64,000 bases of DNA from AP-16 sp963755055 (GCA_963755055.1 CAVWIS010000030.1:372001-436000); one strand, 5' to 3'; numbered from the stretch's first letter, positions 20,068 through 28,364 are shown. Notes: a model not told the origin generated them from the sequence alone. Numbers and translations: made by a program.

Positions 20068-20916
20068 ATGCGGTTCGGCCTGTTCGCCATCAACATGGGC
20101 GTCTGCGCCCGGCCCGACGTCGCGCTACGCGTGGCGCAGGCCGCCGAGGCTGCGGGCTTCGAGTCGCTGTGGACCGGAGAGCACGTGGTGCTGCCGGATC
20201 CGCGCGTTCAGCCGTCGCCGCTGGCGCCGGAGCATCCGTTGCTCGATCCCGCCGTGGCGCTCGCCTTCATTGCCGCGCATACAAGCACCGTCAGGCTGGG
20301 AACCGGCATCATCATTCTGCCGCAGCGCAATCCGGTGGTTCTGGCCAAGGAGCTGGCGAGCCTCGACGTGGTCTCCGGCGGCCGTCTCGTCTTCGGCATC
20401 GGTGCCGGCTATCTCAAGCCCGAATTCGACGCGCTGGGCATTCCGTTCGACGACCGCGGCCCGCGGACGGACGAATACCTTGAGGCGATTCGGATCCTGT
20501 GGACCCACCCGAAACCCGCCTTCAGCGGCCGTTTCGTGTCGTTCGGCAACATCCAGGCGATGCCGCAGCCGTGCCAGAAACCGCATCCGCCGATCATCGT
20601 CGGCGGCCACACGCCGCCGGCCTTTCGGCGCGCCGTGCGGCACGGCAACGGATGGTACGGGTTCGCCCTCGACCTGGAAAAGACCGCGCAATGTCTTGCC
20701 GGCCTGGGCGAGGCGACGGCGCGCCACGGACGGCCATCCGAGCTCGGCGCGCTCGAGATCAGCGTGACGCCGCGCGAGCGGCTCGAGCCCGACACCGTCC
20801 GGCGCTATGCCGAGCTCGGCGTCGATCGGCTGATACTCTACCGTTCGGCTGCCACCGAGGAGCAACTGCTGGCCTTCATCGATGCGACCGCCGGCACGTT
20901 GATCGGGACCGCGTAG
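20068..20916 (+). CDS. Luciferase-like (LLM class) F420/flavin-dependent oxidoreductase
   Basis: The 282-residue protein is a bacterial-luciferase-fold oxidoreductase starting MRFGLFAINMGVCARP. It carries typical segments GFESLWTGEHVVLP, LGTGIIILPQRNPVVLAKELASLD and GRLVFGIGAGYLKPEFDALG, and resembles the TIGR03619 F420-dependent subgroup. The substrate is unknown. A longer in-frame reading from 20002 exists, but MRFGLF is the family start. It is followed 3 bp later by the convergent DUF1127 gene. Confidence 0.87.
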   Translation: MRFGLFAINMGVCARPDVALRVAQAAEAAGFESLWTGEHVVLPDPRVQPSPLAPEHPLLDPAVALAFIAAHTSTVRLGTGIIILPQRNPVVLAKELASLDVVSGGRLVFGIGAGYLKPEFDALGIPFDDRGPRTDEYLEAIRILWTHPKPAFSGRFVSFGNIQAMPQPCQKPHPPIIVGGHTPPAFRRAVRHGNGWYGFALDLEKTAQCLAGLGEATARHGRPSELGALEISVTPRERLEPDTVRRYAELGVDRLILYRSAATEEQLLAFIDATAGTLIGTA

Positions 20917-20919
20917 GCG

Positions 20920-21174
20920 CTACTTCAGCCACCAGTTCCGATCGTAGCCGCGCAGGCGGTCGGTGCCGTCGCCATAGACCAGCGACTCGATTTCGCGCGG
21001 GCTGATGCCGAGCTCGCGCAAGGTTGCACTGTCGACCGAATAGAGCAGCCGAATGGTCTCCCGTTGCGCCTGCCAGGCGCGGACACGTGCCCACAAGCGG
21101 GCAAGAAAACCCTGGCGCAACGGGCGGAATGGTATGGACCGGCCGGAAGCCGGCCGCACATCGATCAAGGTCAT
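20920..21174 (-). CDS. DUF1127 small basic protein
   Basis: This 84-residue Arg-rich protein ends with the DUF1127 signature LRELGISPREIESLVYG followed by a short tail. DUF1127 proteins in Rhizobiales are small basic proteins linked to RNA metabolism and stress or phosphate responses. The start at 21174 (MTLIDVRPASGRS) is used; longer upstream readings have no support. The gene is divergent from a LysR regulator at 21298, with a dyad LysR-type site between them. That pairing recalls VtlR-type regulators, which activate DUF1127 genes in Brucella and Agrobacterium. Confidence 0.87.
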   Translation of the reverse strand: MTLIDVRPASGRSIPFRPLRQGFLARLWARVRAWQAQRETIRLLYSVDSATLRELGISPREIESLVYGDGTDRLRGYDRNWWLK

Positions 21175-21193
21175 GGCAGATCCTCGTATAATG

Positions 21194-21206
21194 TGAGATA
21201 TTCTCA
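21194..21206. promoter_or_regulatory. Candidate LysR box (T-N11-A dyad)
   Basis: TGAGATATTCTCA is a perfect 5-3-5 dyad that obeys the LysR T-N11-A rule. It lies 20 bp upstream of the DUF1127 start and 91 bp upstream of the divergent LysR gene. It is the most obvious symmetric element in an unusually AT-rich 123-bp spacer. Confidence 0.5.
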
Positions 21207-21297
21207 TAGAACGATCCTCAGGCCTTATAGATCGCCCTTGATGACGGCCTGCACAAACGATATTATCTCGTTGCATGAATGAGAAAATGTAACTTGT

Positions 21298-22401
21298 ATG
21301 CCGCGCCCGATCCCGCGCCCCCTGCCGCCGCTCAATGCGCTGCGCGCCTTCGAGGCGATCGCCCGCCATGCGAGCTTCTCCCGGGCCGCCGAGGAGCTGC
21401 ATGTGACGCCGGCCGCGCTCAGCCACCAGATCCGCGGGCTCGAGGAGCAGCTCGGCATCACGCTGTTCCACCGGCGGACGCGGTCGATCGATCTGACCGA
21501 TGCCGGACGTCTCATCTATCCCGGTCTGCATGCCGGCTTCGAGAGCGTCCGCGACGCCATCGGCCGTCTCGATCGCGCCCGCGAGGACCGCTTCCTCGTC
21601 ATCAGCGCAACGCCCGGCCTGACCGCCAAATGGCTGGTGCCGCGGCTGTGGCGGTTCCTCGCCGCGCATCCGGAGATCGACGCCCGCATCGCGGCGAGCT
21701 TCGGCTATGCGGATTTCGTCAGCGACGGGGTCGACGTCGCCATCCGGCTGAGCCATGGCGTGCATCCCGAGCTCCACGTGGAGAAATTGTTTGACGATTC
21801 CGTGCTGCCGGTATGCAGCCCGCGATTGGTCGAGGAGGGGCTGCGGACGCTGGAGGACCTCGGGCGTTTCACCCTTATTCACTACGACATCCCGCTGTCC
21901 TCTCCGTCGCCGCCGCTGTGGGCTGACTGGCTGAAGGTGGCCGGCGCGGAAGGCGTCGATCCGACGCGCGGCCTGCATTTCAATGTCGCCGATCACGCGC
22001 TCGACGCCGCAGCGGCGGGAGCGGGCGTGTCGCTGTCCTACAAGCTGATTGCCTCCGACGATGTGCACGCGCGCCGGCTGGTGATTCCGTTCGGACCCGA
22101 GATCCCGATCACCGAGCGCGCCTATCACTTCGTCTGTCCGCGGGGCCAGCAGACACGTGCCAACGTGCGCGCGTTTCGCGACTGGATTTTTGCCGAGATG
22201 GCCGAGACCAAGACGCGGTGGCAGGCTCAGGAATCCGCGATCGCCAAATCGACATCGGCGGCGGCCGGCGATCCCGGCGTGCCGGCGGCTGAATCCCCAG
22301 GCCCCGTGCCGGATGGGGCTTATGTCGCCCAGCGAAAACCTGTAAGCCCGGGACGGCGTTCGATCCGGACGCCCCGAGATTCAGCCTGGAGAGGAAAATA
22401 A
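21298..22401 (+). CDS. LysR-family regulator, GcvA/VtlR-like
   Basis: The 367-residue protein starts MPRPIPRPLPPLNALRAFEA, typical of GcvA-type LysR proteins, with its helix-turn-helix at residues about 12-65 (SFSRAAEELHVTPAALSHQI). The effector domain follows to about residue 300. A further 60 residues of low-complexity Ala/Pro/Arg sequence form an unusual C-terminal extension; standard GcvA-like proteins end near 300-310. It is divergent from the DUF1127 gene and its stop overlaps the following small ORF by one base. Control of the DUF1127 gene is inferred from the arrangement and the dyad site between them. Confidence 0.9.
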   Translation: MPRPIPRPLPPLNALRAFEAIARHASFSRAAEELHVTPAALSHQIRGLEEQLGITLFHRRTRSIDLTDAGRLIYPGLHAGFESVRDAIGRLDRAREDRFLVISATPGLTAKWLVPRLWRFLAAHPEIDARIAASFGYADFVSDGVDVAIRLSHGVHPELHVEKLFDDSVLPVCSPRLVEEGLRTLEDLGRFTLIHYDIPLSSPSPPLWADWLKVAGAEGVDPTRGLHFNVADHALDAAAAGAGVSLSYKLIASDDVHARRLVIPFGPEIPITERAYHFVCPRGQQTRANVRAFRDWIFAEMAETKTRWQAQESAIAKSTSAAAGDPGVPAAESPGPVPDGAYVAQRKPVSPGRRSIRTPRDSAWRGK

Positions 22402-22667
22402 TGAAGTTCACAAGCATGATGCTGCTGCTGGCCGGGTTCGCCATGACGAGCACCGTCGGGCTCGCCGCGACCGCCGACGACGTCAAGTGGATCAATCAGT
22501 GCATGAAGGACAACAAGGACCAGGGCGCCAAGGAGGACGTCGTGCGCAAGTACTGCACCTGCATGAACAACAAGATGGACGACAACGAGACCCAGTCGAT
22601 CACGCAATGGGAAAAGACCCATGCCAAGGAGCGCACCGCTTGCGACCGCGAGGCAGGGTGGAAATAA
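22401..22667 (+). CDS. Small exported Cys-containing protein
   Basis: The 88-residue protein has a clear Sec signal peptide (MKFTSMMLLLAGFAMTSTVG, cleavage near LAATA). The mature part of about 65 residues is rich in Lys, Asp and Asn and has four cysteines (in NQCMKD, KYCTCMNN and TACDRE), suggesting two periplasmic disulfides. I do not recognise the family. GGAGAGG precedes the ATG. Another small exported protein follows 79 bp later on the same strand. Confidence 0.75.
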   Translation: MKFTSMMLLLAGFAMTSTVGLAATADDVKWINQCMKDNKDQGAKEDVVRKYCTCMNNKMDDNETQSITQWEKTHAKERTACDREAGWK

Positions 22668-22746
22668 TCTGCACCCCCGGCAGCCGCACGCCTGCGGCTT
22701 TCAAAATCCAGCCACGCAACATCGATCTTTCACGGAGCGACCCGCA

Positions 22747-23097
22747 ATGAAGCTGCTGTTTGGAGCCTCTCTCGCCTTTGTTCTCGGAACTGCCGTCGCG
22801 CTGGCCGACCCGGTCGGCAAGTACGAGGTGACCGGTACCAATCCGGGCGGCGGCTCGACCTATACCGGGCAGGTGACGGTTGTGCGCACCGGCGACACCT
22901 ACAAGGTCACCTGGATCGTCGGCGGCAAGCGCTACGACGGCACCGGCATCGGCAACAACGAATTCCTCGCAGTGTCGTACCGCTCCGGCAATGATACCGG
23001 TCTGGCTCTCTACGGCCAGGAAGGCGACGGCTGGAAGGGAATCTGGGCCTATGCGGGCAGCAAGCAGATCGGATCGGAGAACTGGGAACGCCAATAG
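22747..23097 (+). CDS. Small exported beta-rich protein
   Basis: This 116-residue protein has a Sec signal peptide (MKLLFGASLAFVLGTAVALA). The mature part is Gly/Thr/Tyr-rich with alternating pattern (GKYEVTGTNPGGGSTYTGQV, then TYKVTWIVGGKRYDGTG), which suggests a compact beta-sandwich or barrel. It is likely periplasmic or extracellular. The function is unknown. A very strong hairpin follows the gene. Confidence 0.75.
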   Translation: MKLLFGASLAFVLGTAVALADPVGKYEVTGTNPGGGSTYTGQVTVVRTGDTYKVTWIVGGKRYDGTGIGNNEFLAVSYRSGNDTGLALYGQEGDGWKGIWAYAGSKQIGSENWERQ

Positions 23098-23115
23098 GCT
23101 GCACCGGGCGTGCAA

Positions 23116-23150
23116 CGGTCATGGGGCACGCATTGCGTGCCCCATGACCG
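23116..23150. terminator. Perfect 16-bp-stem hairpin
   Basis: CGGTCATGGGGCACGC (23116-23131), a 3-base loop ATT and the exact complement (23135-23150) form a perfect 16-bp stem just after the stop at 23097. No T-tract follows, so it is either a factor-assisted terminator or an interspersed palindrome. Confidence 0.55.
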
Positions 23151-23223
23151 CGAGTAGCGTCCCAGATCCGCACGAACAGCAATCGTCCGTTCGAGGGCCC
23201 ATCAAGTCGAGGGCCGACGCGCG

Positions 23224-23556
23224 TCAGAACGGATCGCGCACCTGGAGTATCGGCAGCGTGCTCGGGTCGACGGCGCGATGCAACGCTTCCGGCGAGACCG
23301 AGACCGTCGCGGCGTAGTTTCCGGCGGAAGCCGCGCGGACCGACGTCCAGTGAACGCCGAGGCCGGTGACGGCGGCGATCAGCACGGCGCCGAGCGCCGG
23401 GATGCCGTGGCGAAGGAGCGGCGCGCGCCCGGCCGGGCGGCCCATCCGGTGGAGCACGAAGAATCCGATCGCATAGAACAGCATGAATGCGATCGAGCCG
23501 ATGTAGAACACGTCCCGCGTCGGCGGGCTGCTGAAAATGATCGAAAGCTCTTCCAT
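23224..23556 (-). CDS. Small inner-membrane protein, family unknown
   Basis: The 110-residue protein starts at 23556 (MEELSIIFSSPPTRDVFYIG), with AGGAGG directly upstream. It has two hydrophobic segments, about residues 17-36 (GSIAFMLFYAIGFFVL) and 53-70 (GIPALGAVLIAAVTGLGV), and a hydrophilic C-terminal part of about 40 residues, probably periplasmic. The function is unknown. A perfect CRP-type palindrome lies 59 bp upstream of the start, between this gene and the divergent metallo-hydrolase gene, so it is probably under CRP/FNR-family control. Confidence 0.78.
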   Translation of the reverse strand: MEELSIIFSSPPTRDVFYIGSIAFMLFYAIGFFVLHRMGRPAGRAPLLRHGIPALGAVLIAAVTGLGVHWTSVRAASAGNYAATVSVSPEALHRAVDPSTLPILQVRDPF

Positions 23557-23614
23557 GTGGTCCTCCTGGGTGCTTCCCCTGGCCGGGTGCATAGACGCTT
23601 TCGGCGCCGGCGAG

Positions 23615-23630
23615 TGTGAGGGGGATCACA
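23615..23630. promoter_or_regulatory. Perfect CRP-type palindrome TGTGA-N6-TCACA
   Basis: TGTGA (23615-23619), six bases, then TCACA (23626-23630) match the CRP/FNR-superfamily consensus exactly. The site is 59 bp before the membrane-protein gene on the minus strand and 182 bp before the metallo-hydrolase gene on the plus strand, so the former is the likelier target. Confidence 0.5.
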
Positions 23631-23811
23631 TGCCTCGGTTTGGCCGGATCGCGGGCAACCCCCGGCCATCCCCCGGACATGTCTGGGTTGCGCCGATGCC
23701 AGACGCCGTCCGGCTCATGGGCTCTTGAAGAACCCGGGGACCCCCTTTAACAGAACACTCTCGGCAACCGCGCGCGCTGCGCTTCGGCGGAACCGGGAGG
23801 AAACAGACGAC

Positions 23812-24678
23812 ATGCAGACCTTGAAAATCGGCGACGTCACGATCACCAGCATCGTCGAGCGCGACGGGCCGTGGCGCCGGCCGGAGGAGATGTTCCCGGC
23901 CTACGATCCCGAGGCGGGACGGCGGTATCTCGCCGAGCTCGATCCGGTCGTGTTCGACCAGGCGTCGGGACGCATGGTGATCACCTATCAGACATTCGTG
24001 GTGCGCACGCCCCGTCATACCATCCTGGTGGATACCTGCACCGGCGAGGACAAGGGCTATCCGCCGCCGATGGATTTTCCCAAGCAGCCGTGGCTCGACG
24101 GATTTGCCGCCGCCGGCCTGCGCTTCGACGACATCGACTATGTGTTCTGCACCCACCTGCACATCGACCACTGCGGCTGGAACACCGTGCTCCGCGACGG
24201 CCGCTGGGTGCCGACTTTTCCCAAGGCGAAATACGTGTTCCATAAGCGCGAATATGCCGCCTGGGAGGAAGCGACCAAACGCGGCGATCCCCGCGGCAAC
24301 GTCTGGCGGTTCAATTGCGAGCCGGTGGTCGCCGCCGGCCAGGCGCTGCTGGTGGACGACGACTATCAGCTCGATGACACGATGTGGCTGAGCCCGACGC
24401 CCGGCCATTCGCCGTGCCATTGCTGCGTCAACATCCGCTCGGCCGGCCAGCGCGCTGTCGTGGTCGGCGACCTCATGCACCATGCGCTGCAGTGCCGCGA
24501 GCCCGACTGGTCGACCATCTTCGACTGGGATCCCGCGCAGGCGGCAGCATCGCGCCGGCGCTTCCTCGGCGAGGTCGCCGGGACCGGCACCTTCGTGCTG
24601 CCGATCCATTTTCCCCATCCGACCGTCGGGCGGCTCGAGGCCGACGGCGCACGCTTCCGCTACGCCTTCGTGCGCTAA
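23812..24678 (+). CDS. MBL-fold metallo-hydrolase
   Basis: The 288-residue protein has a complete metallo-beta-lactamase metal site. HLHIDH at residues 115-120 supplies His115, His117, Asp119 and His120. TPGHSPCH supplies the next His, VVGDLMHH the bridging Asp, and LPIHFPHP the last His. No signal peptide is visible, so it is cytoplasmic. The subfamily resembles N-acyl homoserine lactonase-like and other general MBL hydrolases, but the substrate is unknown. The ATG at 23812 follows GGGAGGAAACAGACGAC. A mosaic of hairpins follows the stop. Confidence 0.88.
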   Translation: MQTLKIGDVTITSIVERDGPWRRPEEMFPAYDPEAGRRYLAELDPVVFDQASGRMVITYQTFVVRTPRHTILVDTCTGEDKGYPPPMDFPKQPWLDGFAAAGLRFDDIDYVFCTHLHIDHCGWNTVLRDGRWVPTFPKAKYVFHKREYAAWEEATKRGDPRGNVWRFNCEPVVAAGQALLVDDDYQLDDTMWLSPTPGHSPCHCCVNIRSAGQRAVVVGDLMHHALQCREPDWSTIFDWDPAQAAASRRRFLGEVAGTGTFVLPIHFPHPTVGRLEADGARFRYAFVR

Positions 24679-24684
24679 GCTAAA

Positions 24685-24864
24685 GCATGTTCCGGCGAAG
24701 TGGATACCGGTTCGCCGAAAAGAACATGCGCAAAGCAAGAATCTACGGCCGTTTCCGGCCTGGAGCAGGTATCAGCTGCAATTCAATACGACCGGAAACG
24801 GCTGTAGAGATGCTGGTGCGGCGCATGTCCCGGTAAGCCGCGCACACTTCGCCGGGACATGCGC
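24685..24864. repeat. Mosaic of three consecutive hairpins (RIME-like)
   Basis: Three palindromes lie end to end. The first pairs GCATGTTC-CGGCGAA (24685-24699) with TTCGCCG-(AAAA)-GAACATGC (24711-24729). The second pairs TACGGCCGTTTCCGG (24744-24758) with CCGGAAACGGCTGTA (24792-24806), one mismatch. The third pairs GCGCATGTCCCGG (24821-24833) with CCGGGACATGCGC (24852-24864), perfect. The first unit, with GTGGATACCGG in its loop, resembles the intergenic mosaic elements widespread in Rhizobiales. The array separates two convergent genes and may terminate both. Confidence 0.7.
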
Positions 24865-24867
24865 TGA

Positions 24868-25174
24868 TTACCGCAGGCCGTAGGACTCCAGGAGGGTGAA
24901 GGCCGAGGCGCGTCACCTGCGGCGGCGCTTGGCAGCGCTCGGCGACGTCCTTGGCATAGGCCTTGAAGCTTGCAAGCTCGGTCACCGGGCTGGAATCGTC
25001 GGCCTCGAGGTTGATGAACAGGTGGACGAAGTCGACGCCGTCCCGGAAGAGCGCGTAGGCCACTCGATCGGGCGCCTTCGCCTGGAGCTCGGCAAATGCC
25101 GCCCTCGCCAGGGTCTCGTTCTCCTCGGCGCGGTCCGGCTTGGCCGCGTAGCGCACCAGTGTCACTCTCTGCAT
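24868..25174 (-). pseudogene. Small monooxygenase-like protein, one-base frameshift near its 3' end
   Basis: From ATG 25174 (MQRVTLVRYAAKPDRAEENE) the product reads as a small dimeric alpha/beta-barrel protein, like antibiotic-biosynthesis monooxygenases, to about residue 92 (QVTRLG). A one-base shift near 24900 then gives AFTLLESYGLR followed by TAA at 24868-24870. Without the shift the frame runs on into the hairpin array to 24743 with repeat-derived sequence. The extent 24868-25174 is 307 bases, one more than a whole number of codons, so a single inserted base explains it. The gene is divergent from an ECF sigma factor. The function is unknown. Confidence 0.65.
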
Positions 25175-25354
25175 GGTGTCGGGTCCTGTGTTGCGGCGGC
25201 GCGCAGGGTGCGTGCCGCTGCCATCCAGGACGTCCCCAGCGGCGGGAAGAATTCGCGGCAGAAAAATTTCATCCGAGCCAAATCCTGGAGCCGCTCTCCG
25301 GCGTCTTGAGCAGGGGCCCCGGAATTCGGTGGCCGTGGATCGGAAGGGAACGGC

Positions 25355-26245
25355 ATGACGGACGGGAGCCTGGAAGCAGCGGGCTTGGGTGGCGACTTCG
25401 GCCGGCTGGTCGCGGAGCTCCGCCCGCGCCTGCACCGCTACTGCGCCCGCATGGTCGGCTCGGCGTTCGACGGCGAAGATGTCGTCCAGGAGGCGCTGGC
25501 CAAGGCGGCGCAGACGTTCTCCGCCGGCGGAATCGAGCGGCCGGAGAGCTGGCTGTTCCGCATTGCCCACAACACCGCCCTCGACGCCTTGCGGCGCCGC
25601 AAGCGCCAGGCGGTGGTTCGCTCCGACGTCGGCCTCGCCGAGGTGGCGGACGACAGCGCCGCCGCCGATGCCCGGGTGGCGGCGGCGTCGAGCCTCAGCG
25701 CCTTTCTGGCCCTGCCGCCCGCGCAGCGGTCGAGCGTGGTGCTGGTTGACGTCCTCGGCCATTCGCTGGCGGAGACCGCCGACATCCTCGGCGTGAGCGT
25801 TGCCGCGGTGAAGGCCGCGATGCATCGGGCCCGCGCGCGGCTCAAGGATCTCGCCAATGCCCCCGACGACCCGGCGCCCGGCCTTGCAGCAGCGGAGCGG
25901 GACCGGCTGCGTGCCTATGCGGACCGGTTCAATGCCCGCGACTTCGATGCGCTACGCGAGCTTCTGGCCGAGGACGTGCGGCTCGAGCTGGTGAACCGGG
26001 TCCGCCGGGCCGGCCGCAAGGACGTCTCGGTCTATTTCACGCGCTATGACGAGCTCGCCGACTGGTGGCTCTCGGCCGGGCTCGCGGAAGGTCGGCCGGC
26101 GCTCCTGGTGGGCGATCCTGCCGATCCGGCGGGCGCCATCGGTTATGTCGTCCTGCTCGACTGGGCAGACGGAAGGATTGAGGCGATCCGTGACTTCAGA
26201 CATGCAGCCTACGTGATGGAAAGCCTGGCCATCGCGAGGCTATGA
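25355..26245 (+). CDS. ECF sigma factor with C-terminal SnoaL-like domain
   Basis: This is a 296-residue sigma-70-family protein. Region 2 lies at about residues 20-90 (ARMVGSAFDGEDVVQEALAK) and region 4 at about 115-165 (LPPAQRSSVVLVDVLGHSLA, then a helix-turn-helix with SVAAVKAAMHRARARL). A SnoaL-like domain follows from about residue 180 to the end (ERDRLRAYADRFNARDFDAL). This layout is that of ECF41-type sigma factors, in which the fused tail replaces an anti-sigma factor. It is divergent from the small monooxygenase-like gene and overlaps the next gene by four bases. A role for a small-molecule signal is inferred. Confidence 0.88.
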   Translation: MTDGSLEAAGLGGDFGRLVAELRPRLHRYCARMVGSAFDGEDVVQEALAKAAQTFSAGGIERPESWLFRIAHNTALDALRRRKRQAVVRSDVGLAEVADDSAAADARVAAASSLSAFLALPPAQRSSVVLVDVLGHSLAETADILGVSVAAVKAAMHRARARLKDLANAPDDPAPGLAAAERDRLRAYADRFNARDFDALRELLAEDVRLELVNRVRRAGRKDVSVYFTRYDELADWWLSAGLAEGRPALLVGDPADPAGAIGYVVLLDWADGRIEAIRDFRHAAYVMESLAIARL

Positions 26246-26994
26246 GAGCCAGGCATCGGGAGGGCGGAGTGACGCCATCGTCCATCGAGGTCGAGCGCCG
26301 GGGCCGCGTCGAGATCATCCGCATGCGGCGTCCTGACCATGGTAACCGCGTCACCCGGACGATGGCGGAGGAGATGATCGCGGCGCTCGACACGGTGCGG
26401 CGTTCGAGCGAGGTCGGCGCCTGCGTGCTGACCGGCCATGGCGAGGTGTTCTGCCTCGGCGGCGACTACCAGGGCGCCGGCCCGACCAGCGCCGGCCGCC
26501 TCGCGTTCGCCCGCGCCTTCATGGATCTGGCGCAGGCCATGGCGCGGCTCGGCAAGCCGGTCATCGCCGCCGTCAACGGCAATGCGCATGCCGGCGGCTT
26601 CAGCCTGGTGGTGGCCTGCGACATGGCGGTGGCGGCGGCGGATGCGACGCTGGGATTGCCCGAGGCCGCCAAGGGCCTGTTCCCGTTCCTGGGACTGGCG
26701 ATCGTCAAGGACGCGCTGCCGAAGAAGGTGCTGTTCGAGATCGTCTATGGCGCCCGCCTGATGGACGCCGCGGAAGCCAAGGATCTGCACCTCGTCAACG
26801 AGGTCGCGCCGCGCGCCGATGTGCTCGCGCGCGCCGTCGCCATCGCCGAACGGGCGAGCGCCTACAATCCGTCGATCCTGCGCCTGGGCCGCGATCTCTA
26901 TTACAACATGCGCAATCTCGGCCCGGCCCAGGCACTCGAGGAGTCCGGTTTCGCACTGGCCGCCGCGCTGGCGGCCGAGGACGAGACCAGATAG
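26242..26994 (+). CDS. Enoyl-CoA hydratase/isomerase family protein
   Basis: The 250-residue crotonase-fold protein shows oxyanion-hole segments GEVFCLGGDYQG and AAVNGNAHAGGFSL and the conserved LGLPEAAKGLFPFLG. It probably acts on a CoA thioester; the exact reaction is not readable. The start ATG overlaps the stop of the ECF sigma gene (ATGA), so the two are co-translated, which is uncommon and suggests that the sigma factor responds to a process in which this enzyme takes part. It converges with the MmgE/PrpD gene 19 bp downstream. Confidence 0.87.
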   Translation: MRARHREGGVTPSSIEVERRGRVEIIRMRRPDHGNRVTRTMAEEMIAALDTVRRSSEVGACVLTGHGEVFCLGGDYQGAGPTSAGRLAFARAFMDLAQAMARLGKPVIAAVNGNAHAGGFSLVVACDMAVAAADATLGLPEAAKGLFPFLGLAIVKDALPKKVLFEIVYGARLMDAAEAKDLHLVNEVAPRADVLARAVAIAERASAYNPSILRLGRDLYYNMRNLGPAQALEESGFALAAALAAEDETR

Positions 26995-27013
26995 CCGGCT
27001 GCGGCCGCCGGCG

Positions 27014-28364
27014 TCAGGTCGGGACCGTGAGCGCGAGCAGGGCGGCCGCATCGTCGGCGCGGTCGAGGGCCCAGACCGCATCGATGAGCGGCCGCACGTC
27101 GTGCGGCGCGCACCAGCCGGTCGCCAGCGTCATCACCTTCTCCTCGATGTCGCGGTCGCTCATCGGCCGTTTGATGCTGCCGCGCGCATGCGGGACCGTG
27201 ACGCTGTGCTCCGCGCCGTCGGCGGTCCAGATCTGCACGGCGGCGGCGTCCACCGCGATCGCCGGATCGACCGCGACCTCGACCTTGGCGCGCAGCGCCA
27301 GCACTGCGGGGTCGCAGACGCAGGCGTCGGTATATTGCGCAAGGCCGGCCTGCCCGAACAGCAGCACGGCCGCTACGCTGTGCTGCACGCTCACCTGCGC
27401 TTCCCGTCCGGTGATCACATCAGGGCGATCCGCGCGGGCACTGAGCAGCGGATGGCCGCGGACCAGAACCCGGGAAATTTCTGACGGCGCCATCGGCCGC
27501 CTGGCCCGCAACTCCAGCACGGCGTCGATCACCGGATGGACCACGACGCCGGACGGGTAGGGCTTGTAGGCATTCTCCGAAAGCTCCCAGGAGTTCTCCG
27601 AGCCCGTCGGAGAGCGCCCGCCAGTCCGTCGCCTCGCCCATGGCGGCGAAATAGCCCTGCCGGCCTTCCAGCGGCGCGGCGGGTCCTGCGAGCCCCTGCT
27701 CCGCCAGCAGCGCCGCCCACAGCCCGTTGCGGGCGGCATTGCCGACGCTGATGCTCTTGGCCGGGGTGCCGACGCATTCCACCAGCCCGGAGGACTGGGT
27801 GGCCGCGGTCCCCAGCGCCGAGACCATGCGTCTGGCGTCGAGCCCCATCAGCCTGCCGGCCGCGGCGGCGGCGCCGAACGGACCGCAGGTGGAGGTGATG
27901 TGCCAGCCGCGCGTGTAGTGGCCGGGCGAGATGGCATTGCCGATCCGGCATTCGATCTCGACGCCGAGGACGAAGGCGAGCAGAAGATCGCGGCCGGAGA
28001 TGCGGCGGAGCTCCGCCAAAGCGAGCAGCGCCGGCGCCGCCGGCGCGGTCGGGTGGATCACCGTGCGCAGATGGGTGTCGTCGAAATCGAGGACGTTTCC
28101 GCTGGCCGCATTGAGGAAGGCGGCGCCGAGCGCGTCGAGCCGCTCGGTCCGTCCGATCACCGTGGCCTGCCGCGCCGGCGAAAACTCCGCAAGCGAGCGG
28201 AGCAAGATCTCCACCGGCTCCTGCCGGCATCCGGCCAGCGCCGTCCCGAAAAAATTGAGGATCGAGCGCTTCGCCTCGTGACGCACCCGCTCAGGCACGT
28301 CCTCCCATCGCGTCTCGACGACGAACCGGGCGAGCGCGTCAGTCACGCCTGATGTCGCGGTCAT
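27014..28364 (-). pseudogene. MmgE/PrpD-family protein, single frameshift
   Basis: The N-terminal part from 28364 (MTATSGVTDALARFVVETRW) through ASGNVLDFDDTHLRT and HYTRGWHITSTCGPFGAAAA to about 27595 is a clear MmgE/PrpD protein, the family of 2-methylcitrate dehydratase and immune-responsive gene 1. The frame then changes by one inserted base at LSDGLGE, and the C-terminal part continues as NSWELSENAYKPYPSGVVVH to 27014. Removing one base restores 449 residues, the family's usual length. Most members dehydrate or decarboxylate small di- and tricarboxylates. It is divergent from the solute-binding protein gene at 28483. A sequencing error is as likely as a real mutation. Confidence 0.85.
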
